A stretch of 9,776 bases of DNA, taken from Rhodocyclaceae bacterium. GTDB lineage: Bacteria > Pseudomonadota > Gammaproteobacteria > Burkholderiales > Rhodocyclaceae. Positions 1-8,691 of this stretch are shown one piece after another; the first letter of the stretch is position 1; each line of letters starts with the position of its first letter. The notes below the pieces were generated by a model. The model was given only the letters and a program-made list of their open reading frames with translations. It had not been told where the DNA came from and searched no databases. Made by a program: the position numbers and the translations under genes. Location of the stretch: the NCBI GenBank assembly GCA_018262875.1, contig JADFDL010000040.1, forward strand, positions 1-9,776, in the 5' to 3' direction.

Positions 1-1987
<1,987 letters not shown>

Positions 1988-2052
1988 GCGGCCCCCTTGG
2001 CAGTGGAGGGGAAAACCGGCCCCCCTGCATCGCATCAAGCGGGGGATTGGTG

Positions 2053-2058
2053 TAGAAT
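2053..2058 (+). promoter_or_regulatory. Probable -10 box of the tRNA-Ser promoter
   Basis: TAGAAT matches the sigma-70 -10 consensus TATAAT at five of six positions and sits 10 bp before the first base of the mature tRNA. It is followed by the GC-rich stretch GCGCGCC, the kind of discriminator common at stable-RNA promoters under stringent control. No good -35 box is visible at the usual distance. The call rests on position and the -10 match only. Confidence 0.4.
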
Positions 2059-2068
2059 GCGCGCCTCC

Positions 2069-2158
<90 letters not shown>

Positions 2159-2176
2159 CGCACGCACTGTAACTAT

Positions 2177-2209
2177 ATGATAAATATCAATTTAATTATT
2201 ATTTATCAT
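2177..2209. repeat. 10-bp AT-rich inverted repeat just downstream of tRNA-Ser
   Basis: ATGATAAATA at 2177-2186 is the exact reverse complement of TATTTATCAT at 2200-2209, with a 13-nt AT-rich loop. The stem has very few GC pairs and there is no U-tract of terminator type, so it would be a poor terminator. A protein-binding site, possibly linked to an old integration junction, is an alternative. The repeat itself is seen directly; its role is unknown. Confidence 0.55.
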
Positions 2210-2214
2210 TAGGA

Positions 2215-2234
2215 ACCCACAAATCTACCCACAA
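2215..2234. repeat. Two ACCCACAA direct repeats, candidate integrase arm sites
   Basis: ACCCACAA occurs at 2215-2222 and again at 2227-2234, a spacing of 12 bp. Closely spaced boxes of the form TGTGGGTA (the complement) are commonly found between tRNA genes and the tyrosine integrase genes of genomic islands, where they act as arm-type binding sites. Here they lie 57-76 bp beyond the tRNA-Ser CCA end, a fitting position, but no integrase gene follows. I read them as a possible relic of an integrated element; two short boxes could also be chance. Confidence 0.35.
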
Positions 2235-2373
2235 TTTAGTGAGCCTCTCTACGGCAAGGCTACTTAACCAAGCTTGTAGTTTTCTTGCGCAATCTCGCTG
2301 GAATCTATTCAAGTAGAACCGGCTAAGTCGGTCAATCACCCGATGTTCCGCAACACTACGGGATACGCCTATG

Positions 2374-2432
2374 AAATGGGTGTAATCGGGCGTGAGAATG
2401 GTTTTCTACTTTATTGGATGTAAATGGGTGTA
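2374..2432 (+). repeat. Duplicated AAATGGGTGTA box upstream of the Fic gene
   Basis: The 11-mer AAATGGGTGTA is present at 2374-2384 and 2422-2432, 48 bp apart, in the same orientation. The second copy ends 10 bp before the Fic start codon and overlaps a weak -10-like TAGTAT (2431-2436). The placement fits a repeated operator or activator site for the Fic gene, but this is inference from position alone. The rest of the interval between the tRNA and the Fic gene (2159-2442) shows no open frame that I recognise. Confidence 0.35.
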
Positions 2433-2442
2433 GTATTGGCTC

Positions 2443-3492
2443 ATGCTGAAAACCGACTCCATCCAGATCACCTCGGAAATCCTGAGTCTGATCGCCAGGA
2501 TCGACGAGTTCAAAGGCGCTTGGCGTGCCTTGGGTACACTCGCACCCGACCGCCTGTCGGCCCTGCGTCGCGTGGCCACCATCGAGAGCATCGGTTCCTC
2601 CACCCGCATCGAGGGCAGCAAGCTGTCCGACCGGGAGGTGGAACAGCTCCTGTCGAATCTGGAGATCAAATCCTTCGCCACCCGCGATGAGCAGGAAGTC
2701 GCTGGCTATGCCGAGCTGATGGACTTGGTGTTCTCGTCGTGGCAGGGCATCCCATTCACCGAGAACCACATCAAGCAGTTGCATCAGATCCTGCTGCGCC
2801 ACAGCGAGAAGGACACCTGGCATCGCGGTAACTACAAAACCAACTCGAACAGCGTCGCGGCGTTCGACGAAACCGGGGCGCAGATCGGTATCGTGTTTCA
2901 GACCGCGTCACCCTTCGATACGCCGCGCCTGATGACGGAGTTGGTGGCCTGGGTTAACCAGGAGCGGGAGACTGCCCGACTGCATCCACTGCTCATCATC
3001 GCCCTGTGTGTCGTCGTTTTCCTGGAGATCCATCCATTCCAGGACGGCAACGGGCGGCTCTCCCGGGTGCTCACCACGCTCCTGCTTCTGCAGGCCGGCT
3101 ACGCCTATGTGCCGTACAGTTCGCTGGAAAGTGTGATCGAAAACAGCAAGGAAGCCTACTACCTGGCACTGCGCCAGACGCAGGGTACGATCCGCACGGA
3201 GTCTCCCAACTGGCAACCGTGGCTAGTGTTCTTTCTGCGGTCCTTGGCCGAGCAGATGCGGCGTCTGGAGAGGAAGGTCGAGCGCGAGAAGATCGTGCTG
3301 GCGGCCATGCCTGAACTGCAACTACAGATTGTCGAGTTCGCCCGTGAGCATGGTCGTGTCACCATTGGTGAAGCGATCAAGCTAACCAGCGCCAGCCGCA
3401 ATACGCTCAAGCAGCACTTCCGTACTTTGGTCGAACGCGGCACGCTGAACCAGCACGGCAGTGGTCGAGGGGTTTGGTACGACCTGCGCTAA
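2443..3492 (+). CDS. Fic domain protein AMPylase, class II (N-terminal inhibitory helix), with C-terminal winged helix
   Basis: Fic enzymes transfer AMP from ATP to Ser, Thr or Tyr hydroxyls of target proteins, usually in the cytoplasm. This 349-residue protein has the full catalytic loop HPFQDGNGRLSR at residues 197-208, with catalytic His197 and the phosphate-binding GNGR. An inhibitory motif of the (S/T)xxxE(G/N) type lies on the N-terminal side: residues 53-58, STRIEG, with Glu57 expected to block the ATP gamma-phosphate. Residues about 288-349 look like a winged-helix DNA-binding domain. This order is that of the widespread class II Fic proteins, which need no separate antitoxin. No Shine-Dalgarno sequence is visible before the ATG, and a weak -10-like TAGTAT lies 6 bp upstream, so a leaderless message is possible. 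Its TAA is 6 bp from the end of the convergent broken helix-turn-helix gene. The target protein cannot be told from sequence. Confidence 0.92.
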   Translation: MLKTDSIQITSEILSLIARIDEFKGAWRALGTLAPDRLSALRRVATIESIGSSTRIEGSKLSDREVEQLLSNLEIKSFATRDEQEVAGYAELMDLVFSSWQGIPFTENHIKQLHQILLRHSEKDTWHRGNYKTNSNSVAAFDETGAQIGIVFQTASPFDTPRLMTELVAWVNQERETARLHPLLIIALCVVVFLEIHPFQDGNGRLSRVLTTLLLLQAGYAYVPYSSLESVIENSKEAYYLALRQTQGTIRTESPNWQPWLVFFLRSLAEQMRRLERKVEREKIVLAAMPELQLQIVEFAREHGRVTIGEAIKLTSASRNTLKQHFRTLVERGTLNQHGSGRGVWYDLR

Positions 3493-3498
3493 AAGGCT

Positions 3499-3701
3499 CT
3501 AAACGGCGACGGCCTTGCTGGTGGACGACATGAGGCATGCGCATTCATACTCTTCGATATCGACAAGACGGTAGAGCACGCGACCGCAGAGTTTCAGATA
3601 TTTGGGGCCGATCCCCTCGGTTCGCCAGCGTTCAAGTGTGTTGCCTCACTGACATCCCAGCGCTTGGCGAGGTTTCGTTGGTTGAAATGAATGATCTCCA
3701 T
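3499..3701 (-). pseudogene. Frameshifted small helix-turn-helix (HTH_17/AlpA-like) DNA-binding protein
   Basis: Read from the ATG at 3699-3701, the frame gives MEIIHFNQRNLAKRWDVSEAT and then drifts into unrelated sequence ending at a stop at 3594. Removing one AC unit from the (AC)3 run (GTGTGT on the plus strand, 3636-3641) restores a continuous 66-residue protein. It resumes as TLERWRTEGIGPKYLKL, continues with GRVLYRLVDIEEYE, and ends at a TAG at 3499-3501. The restored product is a typical excisionase/AlpA-like helix-turn-helix protein: a first helix with LAKRW, a recognition helix SEATLERWR, then the wing with VLYRL. A GGAG ribosome-binding site lies 6 nt before the ATG, so the gene was recently functional or the break is a sequencing error. 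It ends 6 bp from the Fic stop codon. Such small regulators are common on mobile elements, which fits an island origin. Confidence 0.75.
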
Positions 3702-3971
3702 GCAGGGCTCCGAACGGGTTGGTGGAGTCCATGAAGGCGCTGTTCCGTCCACAAGCCAAGTCAGCAATTGGCAACGATATGGACTTGGGTTCGACTGCGG
3801 GATTCGGATTCGAAATGGGCCATGATTGTTGATGCAACAACACATCGCATTTGATAGACTTGCGGCTGGTCAGGCATCTTTCCGCGAATGTTCTAAGCAG
3901 CATTTGCAAGTAAGAACGCACTGAGTTGGTGGAGTTTGGCGGGAGTTGCCGTCCCACCACCCGAATTCAAT
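3702..3971. other. Stretch without a recognisable gene between HTH pseudogene and terminator
   Basis: About 270 bp, with lower GC than the flanking housekeeping genes. Open frames in all six readings are short or antisense in character, and none shows a family signature. The part next to 3701 must contain the ribosome-binding site and probably the promoter of the broken helix-turn-helix gene. I compared this stretch with the tRNA-Ser 3' end for an attachment-site copy and found only short matches (GGGTTCGA near 3787, TCCCACC near 3952), too short to call. Confidence 0.5.
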
Positions 3972-4002
3972 AAAAAAGCCGGCCATTCAGGCCGGCTTTT
4001 TT
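3972..4002. terminator. Strong bidirectional Rho-independent terminator, ends lapE-like gene
   Basis: A perfect 13-bp inverted repeat: AAAAAAGCCGGCC at 3972-3984 and its reverse complement at 3990-4002, with a 5-nt loop. The core is a 7-bp all-GC stem, flanked by six A on one side and six T on the other, so it can terminate transcription in both directions. It begins 15 nt after the stop codon of the minus-strand TolC-family gene, which it most likely serves. It also insulates that gene from the Fic region. Confidence 0.92.
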
Positions 4003-4016
4003 GTTCCCTCTTCCTG

Positions 4017-5834
4017 CTATTTCAACGGCTCGGCGGTTTCCCTGACGATCAGCCAGCGGCCATCGACCTGTTCCCATTCCAGGGTCTTCAGCACGACGTC
4101 CTTGAATTGCCCGGAGTGGTAGGCCTGTTTGAAGACGGTGCTGGCGTGCCGGGCATCCTTGACCGCGAGCTTGATGTCGCGGACGTCGAGCGTGATGTCA
4201 TTGGCGCGCGCGAGCGCATTCTTGCGTTTGACCGCCCAGGCCGCGCGCGTACTGCCGTCGGCGGGCGCGAAGGAGGCGGCGTAGGCGTCCAGATAGCCCT
4301 GCGTGTTGCGGCCTACCCAGGCGAGCGACCAGGCCTTGAGGGCCTCGGCGACGGCGCGTTCGGCGGTGACTTCGGGCGTCGGGGATGCCGGCGCTTCTGT
4401 CGCAGCGGGGGGCGGTGCGAGTTCCTTGAGCATTTCCTGCGCGCGGGCGTTGAGCGCTTCCTTGTTGGCGACGTAGAGATGCGGATTGTCCGGCGGACAA
4501 TTTTCCGGGGCCTCTTCGCCGGCAGCCCACATTTCCGGTTCTGCCGGCGGCGGGTCGCCGGCCTTCGATACGCCAAGCGTGGTGAGCAGTTTGCCGAGGC
4601 CGGCGTGGGTGCGCACGTAGGCAATCGCCAGGTCGTGCTCGGCATTGCCATAGGCGCGCCGGGCCTGGAAGAGTTCGTTTTCGCTGTCGAGGAGGTCGAG
4701 CAGGGTGCGCTGGCCGATGTCGAACTGCTTGCGGTAGGCATCGCGCGCCTTCTCGATGGAGATCTGGTGCTGATCGAGATAACCCAGTTGCTCGGTCAGC
4801 TTGCGCGTGTCGTTGTAGGCGATGGCCAGGTTCTGGCGGATGTCGCGGCAGGTCTTGTCGCGGATGTCCCTGGCGACGTTGTGCTGTTCGGCGTACTGGC
4901 GGGAACGGGCGATGTCGGAGAAGCCGCTGAAGAGGTTCCAGCTCAGGACGACTTCGGCGGTGCTGGATTCGTGCTGGCCGGTATAGCCGTTGAGGTTGTG
5001 CCCGTGGTCGCGCTTCAGCCGCAGGTCGAGGCGGGGCTGGTAGGCGGCATCCCGCACGCGGGCGGCGGAATAGGCCGAGCGCACGTTCTCGATCGAGGCG
5101 AGCAGGGCGGGATTGCCGCGCTGGGCGGCGGTCAGCGCCTCGGCCATGTCTTTTGGCGTGCCGCGGGTCAGATTGGCGAGCGATTCCATCTCCCTGGCGG
5201 GTTGCTCGCCGACCACGCGCATGTAGCGGGCGCTGACGTCGTGCAGGTTGCTGGTTTCGGTCAGGAGATTGGCCTCGGCCAGCGCCAGCCGGCCGGCCGC
5301 CTGTTCCAGATCGACGCGCCGCCCGACGCCGGCCTGCACCTTCTTCTGGATCTGCTCGAAGACCGAGCGGTGGCGAACGTAGTTTTCCTCGGCCAGCCCG
5401 ACCAGCTTGCGGTAGCGCTGGACATCGACGTAGGCGCGCGCCGCTTCCAGCGCGGCAGTTTCCGAGGCGTCCTGCAGTTCGAACAGGCGGACGATGAGGG
5501 CGTGATCGAAACGCTTGACTTCGTTGCGCGTGGCGAACCCGTCGTATAGCATCTGCGTCAGAGTGAGCGTCGTTGCGTTGCGCGTATAGTCCTTTTTCAG
5601 GAGCGGATCGTCGCGGTGGTCGCGGCCCTTGCTGGCGGAGAGGTCGAGGCGGGGCAGGTAGCCGCCGAAGGCGGCATCGCGTTCGCCCTGGGCGGCCTTG
5701 TAGGCATGCCAGCGCTGAAGGACTTCCGGATTGGACAGAACTGCTTTCTGGGCAGCGCCCTGCAGCGTCACGATTTGCGCCCACGCCATATGCGGGATCA
5801 GGGCCAGGCACAGAATGATTGTGTTGCGTCGCAT
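4017..5834 (-). CDS. lapE: TolC-family type I secretion outer-membrane protein (LapE-like) with C-terminal NTF2-like extension
   Basis: Forms the trimeric outer-membrane and periplasmic channel of a type I secretion system, here most likely for the RTX adhesin at the right edge. The 605-residue protein begins with a signal peptide ending AWAQ at residue 20. Residues about 21-425 are a type I secretion TolC domain: two internally repeated halves with barrel segments MLYDGFAT (95-102) and WNLFSGFSD (299-307), long helices, and the hallmark FDIGQRTLLDLLDSENEL (371-388). An Ala/Pro-rich linker (about 426-490) leads to residues about 493-603, which look like an NTF2-like domain resembling the Cds6 C-terminal family. 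That extension is absent from ordinary TolC proteins of about 420-490 residues. Both TolC termini face the periplasm, so the extension should be periplasmic. The ATG at 5832-5834 was chosen because it starts the signal peptide; the frame continues open upstream only as antisense of lapG. It is divergent from lapG, 42 bp apart. Confidence 0.88.
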   Translation of the reverse strand: MRRNTIILCLALIPHMAWAQIVTLQGAAQKAVLSNPEVLQRWHAYKAAQGERDAAFGGYLPRLDLSASKGRDHRDDPLLKKDYTRNATTLTLTQMLYDGFATRNEVKRFDHALIVRLFELQDASETAALEAARAYVDVQRYRKLVGLAEENYVRHRSVFEQIQKKVQAGVGRRVDLEQAAGRLALAEANLLTETSNLHDVSARYMRVVGEQPAREMESLANLTRGTPKDMAEALTAAQRGNPALLASIENVRSAYSAARVRDAAYQPRLDLRLKRDHGHNLNGYTGQHESSTAEVVLSWNLFSGFSDIARSRQYAEQHNVARDIRDKTCRDIRQNLAIAYNDTRKLTEQLGYLDQHQISIEKARDAYRKQFDIGQRTLLDLLDSENELFQARRAYGNAEHDLAIAYVRTHAGLGKLLTTLGVSKAGDPPPAEPEMWAAGEEAPENCPPDNPHLYVANKEALNARAQEMLKELAPPPAATEAPASPTPEVTAERAVAEALKAWSLAWVGRNTQGYLDAYAASFAPADGSTRAAWAVKRKNALARANDITLDVRDIKLAVKDARHASTVFKQAYHSGQFKDVVLKTLEWEQVDGRWLIVRETAEPLK

Positions 5835-5876
5835 TTTCGATTTCACTTTACGATAAACGCATTGATTCAGGGGCGA

Positions 5877-6575
5877 ATGATATCCCAGACGGGAGAGGGC
5901 AGGGTATTGGGGCTGTATGCGGCCTTGCGCCGCTTGGCCGCGCTGGTGGCCGTTCTCCTGCTCTGCCGGATCACGCTTGCCGATGTCGAGAAAATGCTGG
6001 CGACATTGCAGCGGCATGGCGGGGCGCCTTCTGTTTTTCGCGACTGGCGGCAACTGATCGAGGATAGCAAGCCGCTGGGGACGCAGGACAAGCTTCGGCG
6101 TGTCAATGAGTTCTTCAATCGAAAAATCCAGTTTGTGGACGACATCCAGGTCTGGGGCCAGACAGACTATTGGGCAACGCCGATCGAGACGCTGGCCAAG
6201 GCCAGGGGCGATTGCGAGGATTTCACCATCGCCAAATATTTCACCTTGCTGGACGCCGGCATATCGAACGACGAAATGCGCCTGATTTATGTCAAGGCGA
6301 GGATCGGCGGTCCGGCCAGCAGCGTGACCCAGGCCCACATGGTGCTGGCTTTTTATTCCTCGCCCGAGGCCGAGCCGCTGATTCTCGACAATCTGATCAC
6401 CGAAATCCGGCCCGCATCGCGTCGCCCCGATCTGCAGCCGGTATTCAGCTTCAACAGCCAGGGCATTTGGGCGAATCCAAACGCAAGCGGCGTGCCAAGC
6501 GCCACAGGTGTCGGCCGCCTGACGCGCTGGCAGGACCTTCTCAAGCGTGCGAAGGCCGAGGGGTTCGAGTTTTGA
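5877..6575 (+). CDS. lapG: LapG-type periplasmic cysteine protease (BTLCP, transglutaminase-like)
   Basis: Calcium-dependent periplasmic protease that cuts the N-terminal region of a LapA-type adhesin and so releases it from the cell surface. The 232-residue product has a basic N-terminus and a hydrophobic segment (about residues 19-33), then a likely signal cleavage near TLA/DVE at 34-36. The Cys-His-Asp triad is visible: Cys113 in GDCEDF, His154 in QAHMVLAFY, Asp171 in LILDNL. The acidic residues beside the cysteine (Asp112, Glu114) correspond to those reported to bind calcium in LapG structures. The ATG at 5877 has AGGGG only 3 nt upstream; a TTG start about 35 bp later is an alternative. 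It lies 39 bp upstream of lapD on the same strand, surely one operon, because LapD binds and inhibits LapG. Confidence 0.93.
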   Translation: MISQTGEGRVLGLYAALRRLAALVAVLLLCRITLADVEKMLATLQRHGGAPSVFRDWRQLIEDSKPLGTQDKLRRVNEFFNRKIQFVDDIQVWGQTDYWATPIETLAKARGDCEDFTIAKYFTLLDAGISNDEMRLIYVKARIGGPASSVTQAHMVLAFYSSPEAEPLILDNLITEIRPASRRPDLQPVFSFNSQGIWANPNASGVPSATGVGRLTRWQDLLKRAKAEGFEF

Positions 6576-6614
6576 GCACTATTTAACGAAGTTCTTGTCG
6601 AAGGAAGCACGATT

Positions 6615-8534
6615 ATGTCGATGTATCGTCAACTTTGGCTGGCAGTCATCGTCAGCATGCTGGTCGCGCTGGCCGGCAGCCTGCTCGCATCCTCCTTGAG
6701 CGCACGCAGCTATCTTTCCGAGCAGTTGGCGATGAAGAATACCGACAACGCTGCGGCGCTGGCGCTTTCGCTCAGCCTACGGGAGCCGGATGCGGTGGAA
6801 GTCGAACTGGCCGTTTCGGCGCTGTTCGACAGCGGCCATTACGAATTGATCCGCGTGACCGATCCGCGCGGCCAGGTCATCGTGGAGCGGAAAATCGATC
6901 CTGGCGTCAAGGGCGTACCGGCATGGTTCGTACGCCTGCTCCCTCTTGTTTCGCCGCCCGGTGAGGCGCAGGTCACCAGCGGCTGGAAGCAGTTCGGCAC
7001 CGTGCATCTGGTGAGCCACAGCCGATTTGCCTATGAATCGCTTTGGCGAAACGTGTGGGAGCTGGCCGGCGCGCTGTTCGTGGCCACGCTGATCGGCGGT
7101 TATCTCGGCACGCTGATCCTGCGCCGCCTGCGGGTCCCGCTGGAGGCCGTTATCGGCCAGGCGAGAGCGATAACCGAACGTCGCTTCTCAATCATCGATG
7201 AGCCGAAGGTTCCGGAGTTGCGGCAATTGGCGACGGCCATGAACACGATGGTGGGGCGCCTGAAATCCATTTTCGAGGAGGAGGCTGCCCGACTCGAATC
7301 CGTGCGCCGCGAGGCGAATTGCGATTCGCTGACCGGGCTGGCCAACCGCAGTCATTTCCTGGCCCGCCTGCATCAGGCGCTGGAGGCGGAAGACTCGCGC
7401 GGCATTGGGTTGATCCTGGTGCGCGTGGCGGATCTGGCCGGGATCAACCGGCGGCTGGGACGCGATGCCACCGACGATCTGCTGCGCCGCTTTGCGGCCG
7501 TTCTGCAGGCAGAGACGGAACAACAGACCGACAGCCTGGTGGCACGCTTGAACGGGGCGGATTTCGCGCTGGTGGTGATGGGACAGGCGGGCATCCGGCC
7601 GCTGGCCGAGCGGCTGCTGCCGCATCTGGTGCAGGAGGCGGCTCCCTATGTCGGGGACGGCCCGGCCGCCTGCATCGGATTGGGCGTTTTTCCGCGCGGC
7701 ATTGAGATGAGCGCCGTGTTGTCGCAGGTGGATTCCGCGCTGGCGGCGGCGGAAGCGGATGGCGGCAATGTCATTCGCGAGACCGGCAACGCGATCGGAG
7801 AGGATGCGCCGAAGAGCGCCGACGAGTGGTCGCGCCTGATTCGCCACGCCCTCGACCGGCACTGGGTCAGGCTGATTTCATTTCCCGTGGTCGATTTCAG
7901 TCAGCGCCTGATCCACCGCGAGTGCCCGCTGCGCCTGATGCTCGACGAGCACGGCGAGTGGCTGCCGGCAGGGCGGTTCCTGCCGATCGCCGAGCGCCTC
8001 AAGCTGACTTCCAGGCTGGATCTGTCGGCGGTTGCGCTGGGCTTGGACGATCTGGCGGCCAACCCCGTCATGACGGGGTTGGCGGTCAACCTCTCCGCAA
8101 GTTCCCTGCAGGATCTGGCCTTCCGCGGAGAATTGCGCGACTTGCTGCGACAAAATGCCCAGGCCGCCCGCCGGCTGTGGCTGGAAGTGGCAGAGGGCGG
8201 GGCGCTCAAGCACTTCGATGCGTTCCGCGATCTGTGCAAGGAGCTGAAGCGTTCCGGCTGCAAGGTCGGCATCGAGCATTTCGGCCGCCAGTTCAGCCAG
8301 GTGGGCCAGTTGCATGACCTCGGTCTGGATTACATCAAGGTCGATGCCAGCTTCGTGCGCGGACTCGACGCCAATCCCGGCAACCAAGCCTTTCTCAAGG
8401 GCTTGTGCTCGATTGTCCACGGCATCGGCATCCAGGCGATTGCCGAAGGAGTGGTGAGCGAGGCCGAAATGCAGGCGCTGGCCGATGTGGGATTCGATGG
8501 CGCCACCGGCCCGGCGGTGAAGGATCCCGCGTAG
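6615..8534 (+). CDS. lapD: LapD-type inner-membrane c-di-GMP receptor (degenerate GGDEF-EAL)
   Basis: Inside-out signalling receptor: when its cytoplasmic EAL domain binds c-di-GMP, its periplasmic domain holds LapG and the adhesin stays on the surface. The 639-residue protein has a membrane segment at about 7-29, a periplasmic LapD_MoxY_N domain (30-148), a second membrane segment (149-168), a HAMP linker (168-222), a GGDEF domain (about 230-385) and an EAL domain (about 400-635). Catalytic motifs are lost: GGDEF is NGADF (313-317) and EAL is ECPL (436-439). That is the LapD pattern of a receptor rather than an enzyme. SGW with Trp124 matches the tryptophan reported as essential for LapG contact in P. 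fluorescens LapD (Trp125). Other preserved EAL landmarks are KVDASFVRGL and IAEGV. The ATG at 6615 has AAGGAAG 7 nt upstream. Confidence 0.94.
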   Translation: MSMYRQLWLAVIVSMLVALAGSLLASSLSARSYLSEQLAMKNTDNAAALALSLSLREPDAVEVELAVSALFDSGHYELIRVTDPRGQVIVERKIDPGVKGVPAWFVRLLPLVSPPGEAQVTSGWKQFGTVHLVSHSRFAYESLWRNVWELAGALFVATLIGGYLGTLILRRLRVPLEAVIGQARAITERRFSIIDEPKVPELRQLATAMNTMVGRLKSIFEEEAARLESVRREANCDSLTGLANRSHFLARLHQALEAEDSRGIGLILVRVADLAGINRRLGRDATDDLLRRFAAVLQAETEQQTDSLVARLNGADFALVVMGQAGIRPLAERLLPHLVQEAAPYVGDGPAACIGLGVFPRGIEMSAVLSQVDSALAAAEADGGNVIRETGNAIGEDAPKSADEWSRLIRHALDRHWVRLISFPVVDFSQRLIHRECPLRLMLDEHGEWLPAGRFLPIAERLKLTSRLDLSAVALGLDDLAANPVMTGLAVNLSASSLQDLAFRGELRDLLRQNAQAARRLWLEVAEGGALKHFDAFRDLCKELKRSGCKVGIEHFGRQFSQVGQLHDLGLDYIKVDASFVRGLDANPGNQAFLKGLCSIVHGIGIQAIAEGVVSEAEMQALADVGFDGATGPAVKDPA

Positions 8535-8586
8535 GCGGCGCGACCCACCGAAGCGGGCCGCGCCGTATTGCAGCGACTGACTTTTG

Positions 8587-8673
8587 CCCCGCCGCCGGGC
8601 CGCCCCAAGGCGGGGTCAGCCAATACCCGGAGCGAAGCGAACAACCATCACCCCCTTCCCAGGGAAGGGGGTG
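8587..8673. repeat. Two GC-rich palindromes between lapD and the adhesin gene, REP-like or terminators
   Basis: First palindrome: CCCCGCC (8587-8593) pairs with GGCGGGG (8609-8615) around a 15-nt loop that can itself pair partly. Second: CACCCCCTTCCC (8649-8660) pairs with GGGAAGGGGGTG (8662-8673) around a single central base, so the real loop would be 3-5 nt. Neither is followed by a clear T-run on either strand. They lie in the 157-bp gap between two convergent genes, where REP-type intergenic repeats and transcription end signals are both common. The gap holds no gene. Whether the palindromes recur elsewhere in this genome cannot be seen here. Confidence 0.5.
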
Positions 8674-8691
8674 GGGGGATGGCTGTCACAG

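Noticed and set aside
3636..3641. Phase-variable microsatellite in the HTH gene
   Set aside because: Three AC units are too short to be a classical contingency locus; a simple frameshift or sequencing error is likelier.
3646..3960. Minus-strand open frame of 104 residues upstream of and overlapping the HTH pseudogene
   Set aside because: It overlaps the HTH gene in another frame, has no recognisable motif, and lacks a clear ribosome-binding site.
3780..3960. Possible second attachment-site copy of the tRNA-Ser 3' end
   Set aside because: Only 7-8 bp matches to the T arm or CCCACC region were found, too short for an att repeat.
3936..5549. Plus-strand open frame of 537 residues
   Set aside because: It lies entirely antisense to the TolC-family gene, has no family signature, and starts inside the terminator region; long antisense frames are expected in GC-rich coding DNA.
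5616..5876. N-terminal extension of the lapG frame to a start at 5616
   Set aside because: The extension is antisense to the TolC-family gene and would bury the signal peptide of a periplasmic protease.
5835..6338. N-terminal extension of the TolC-family frame to a start at 6338
   Set aside because: The extension is antisense to lapG and precedes an evident signal peptide that starts at 5834.
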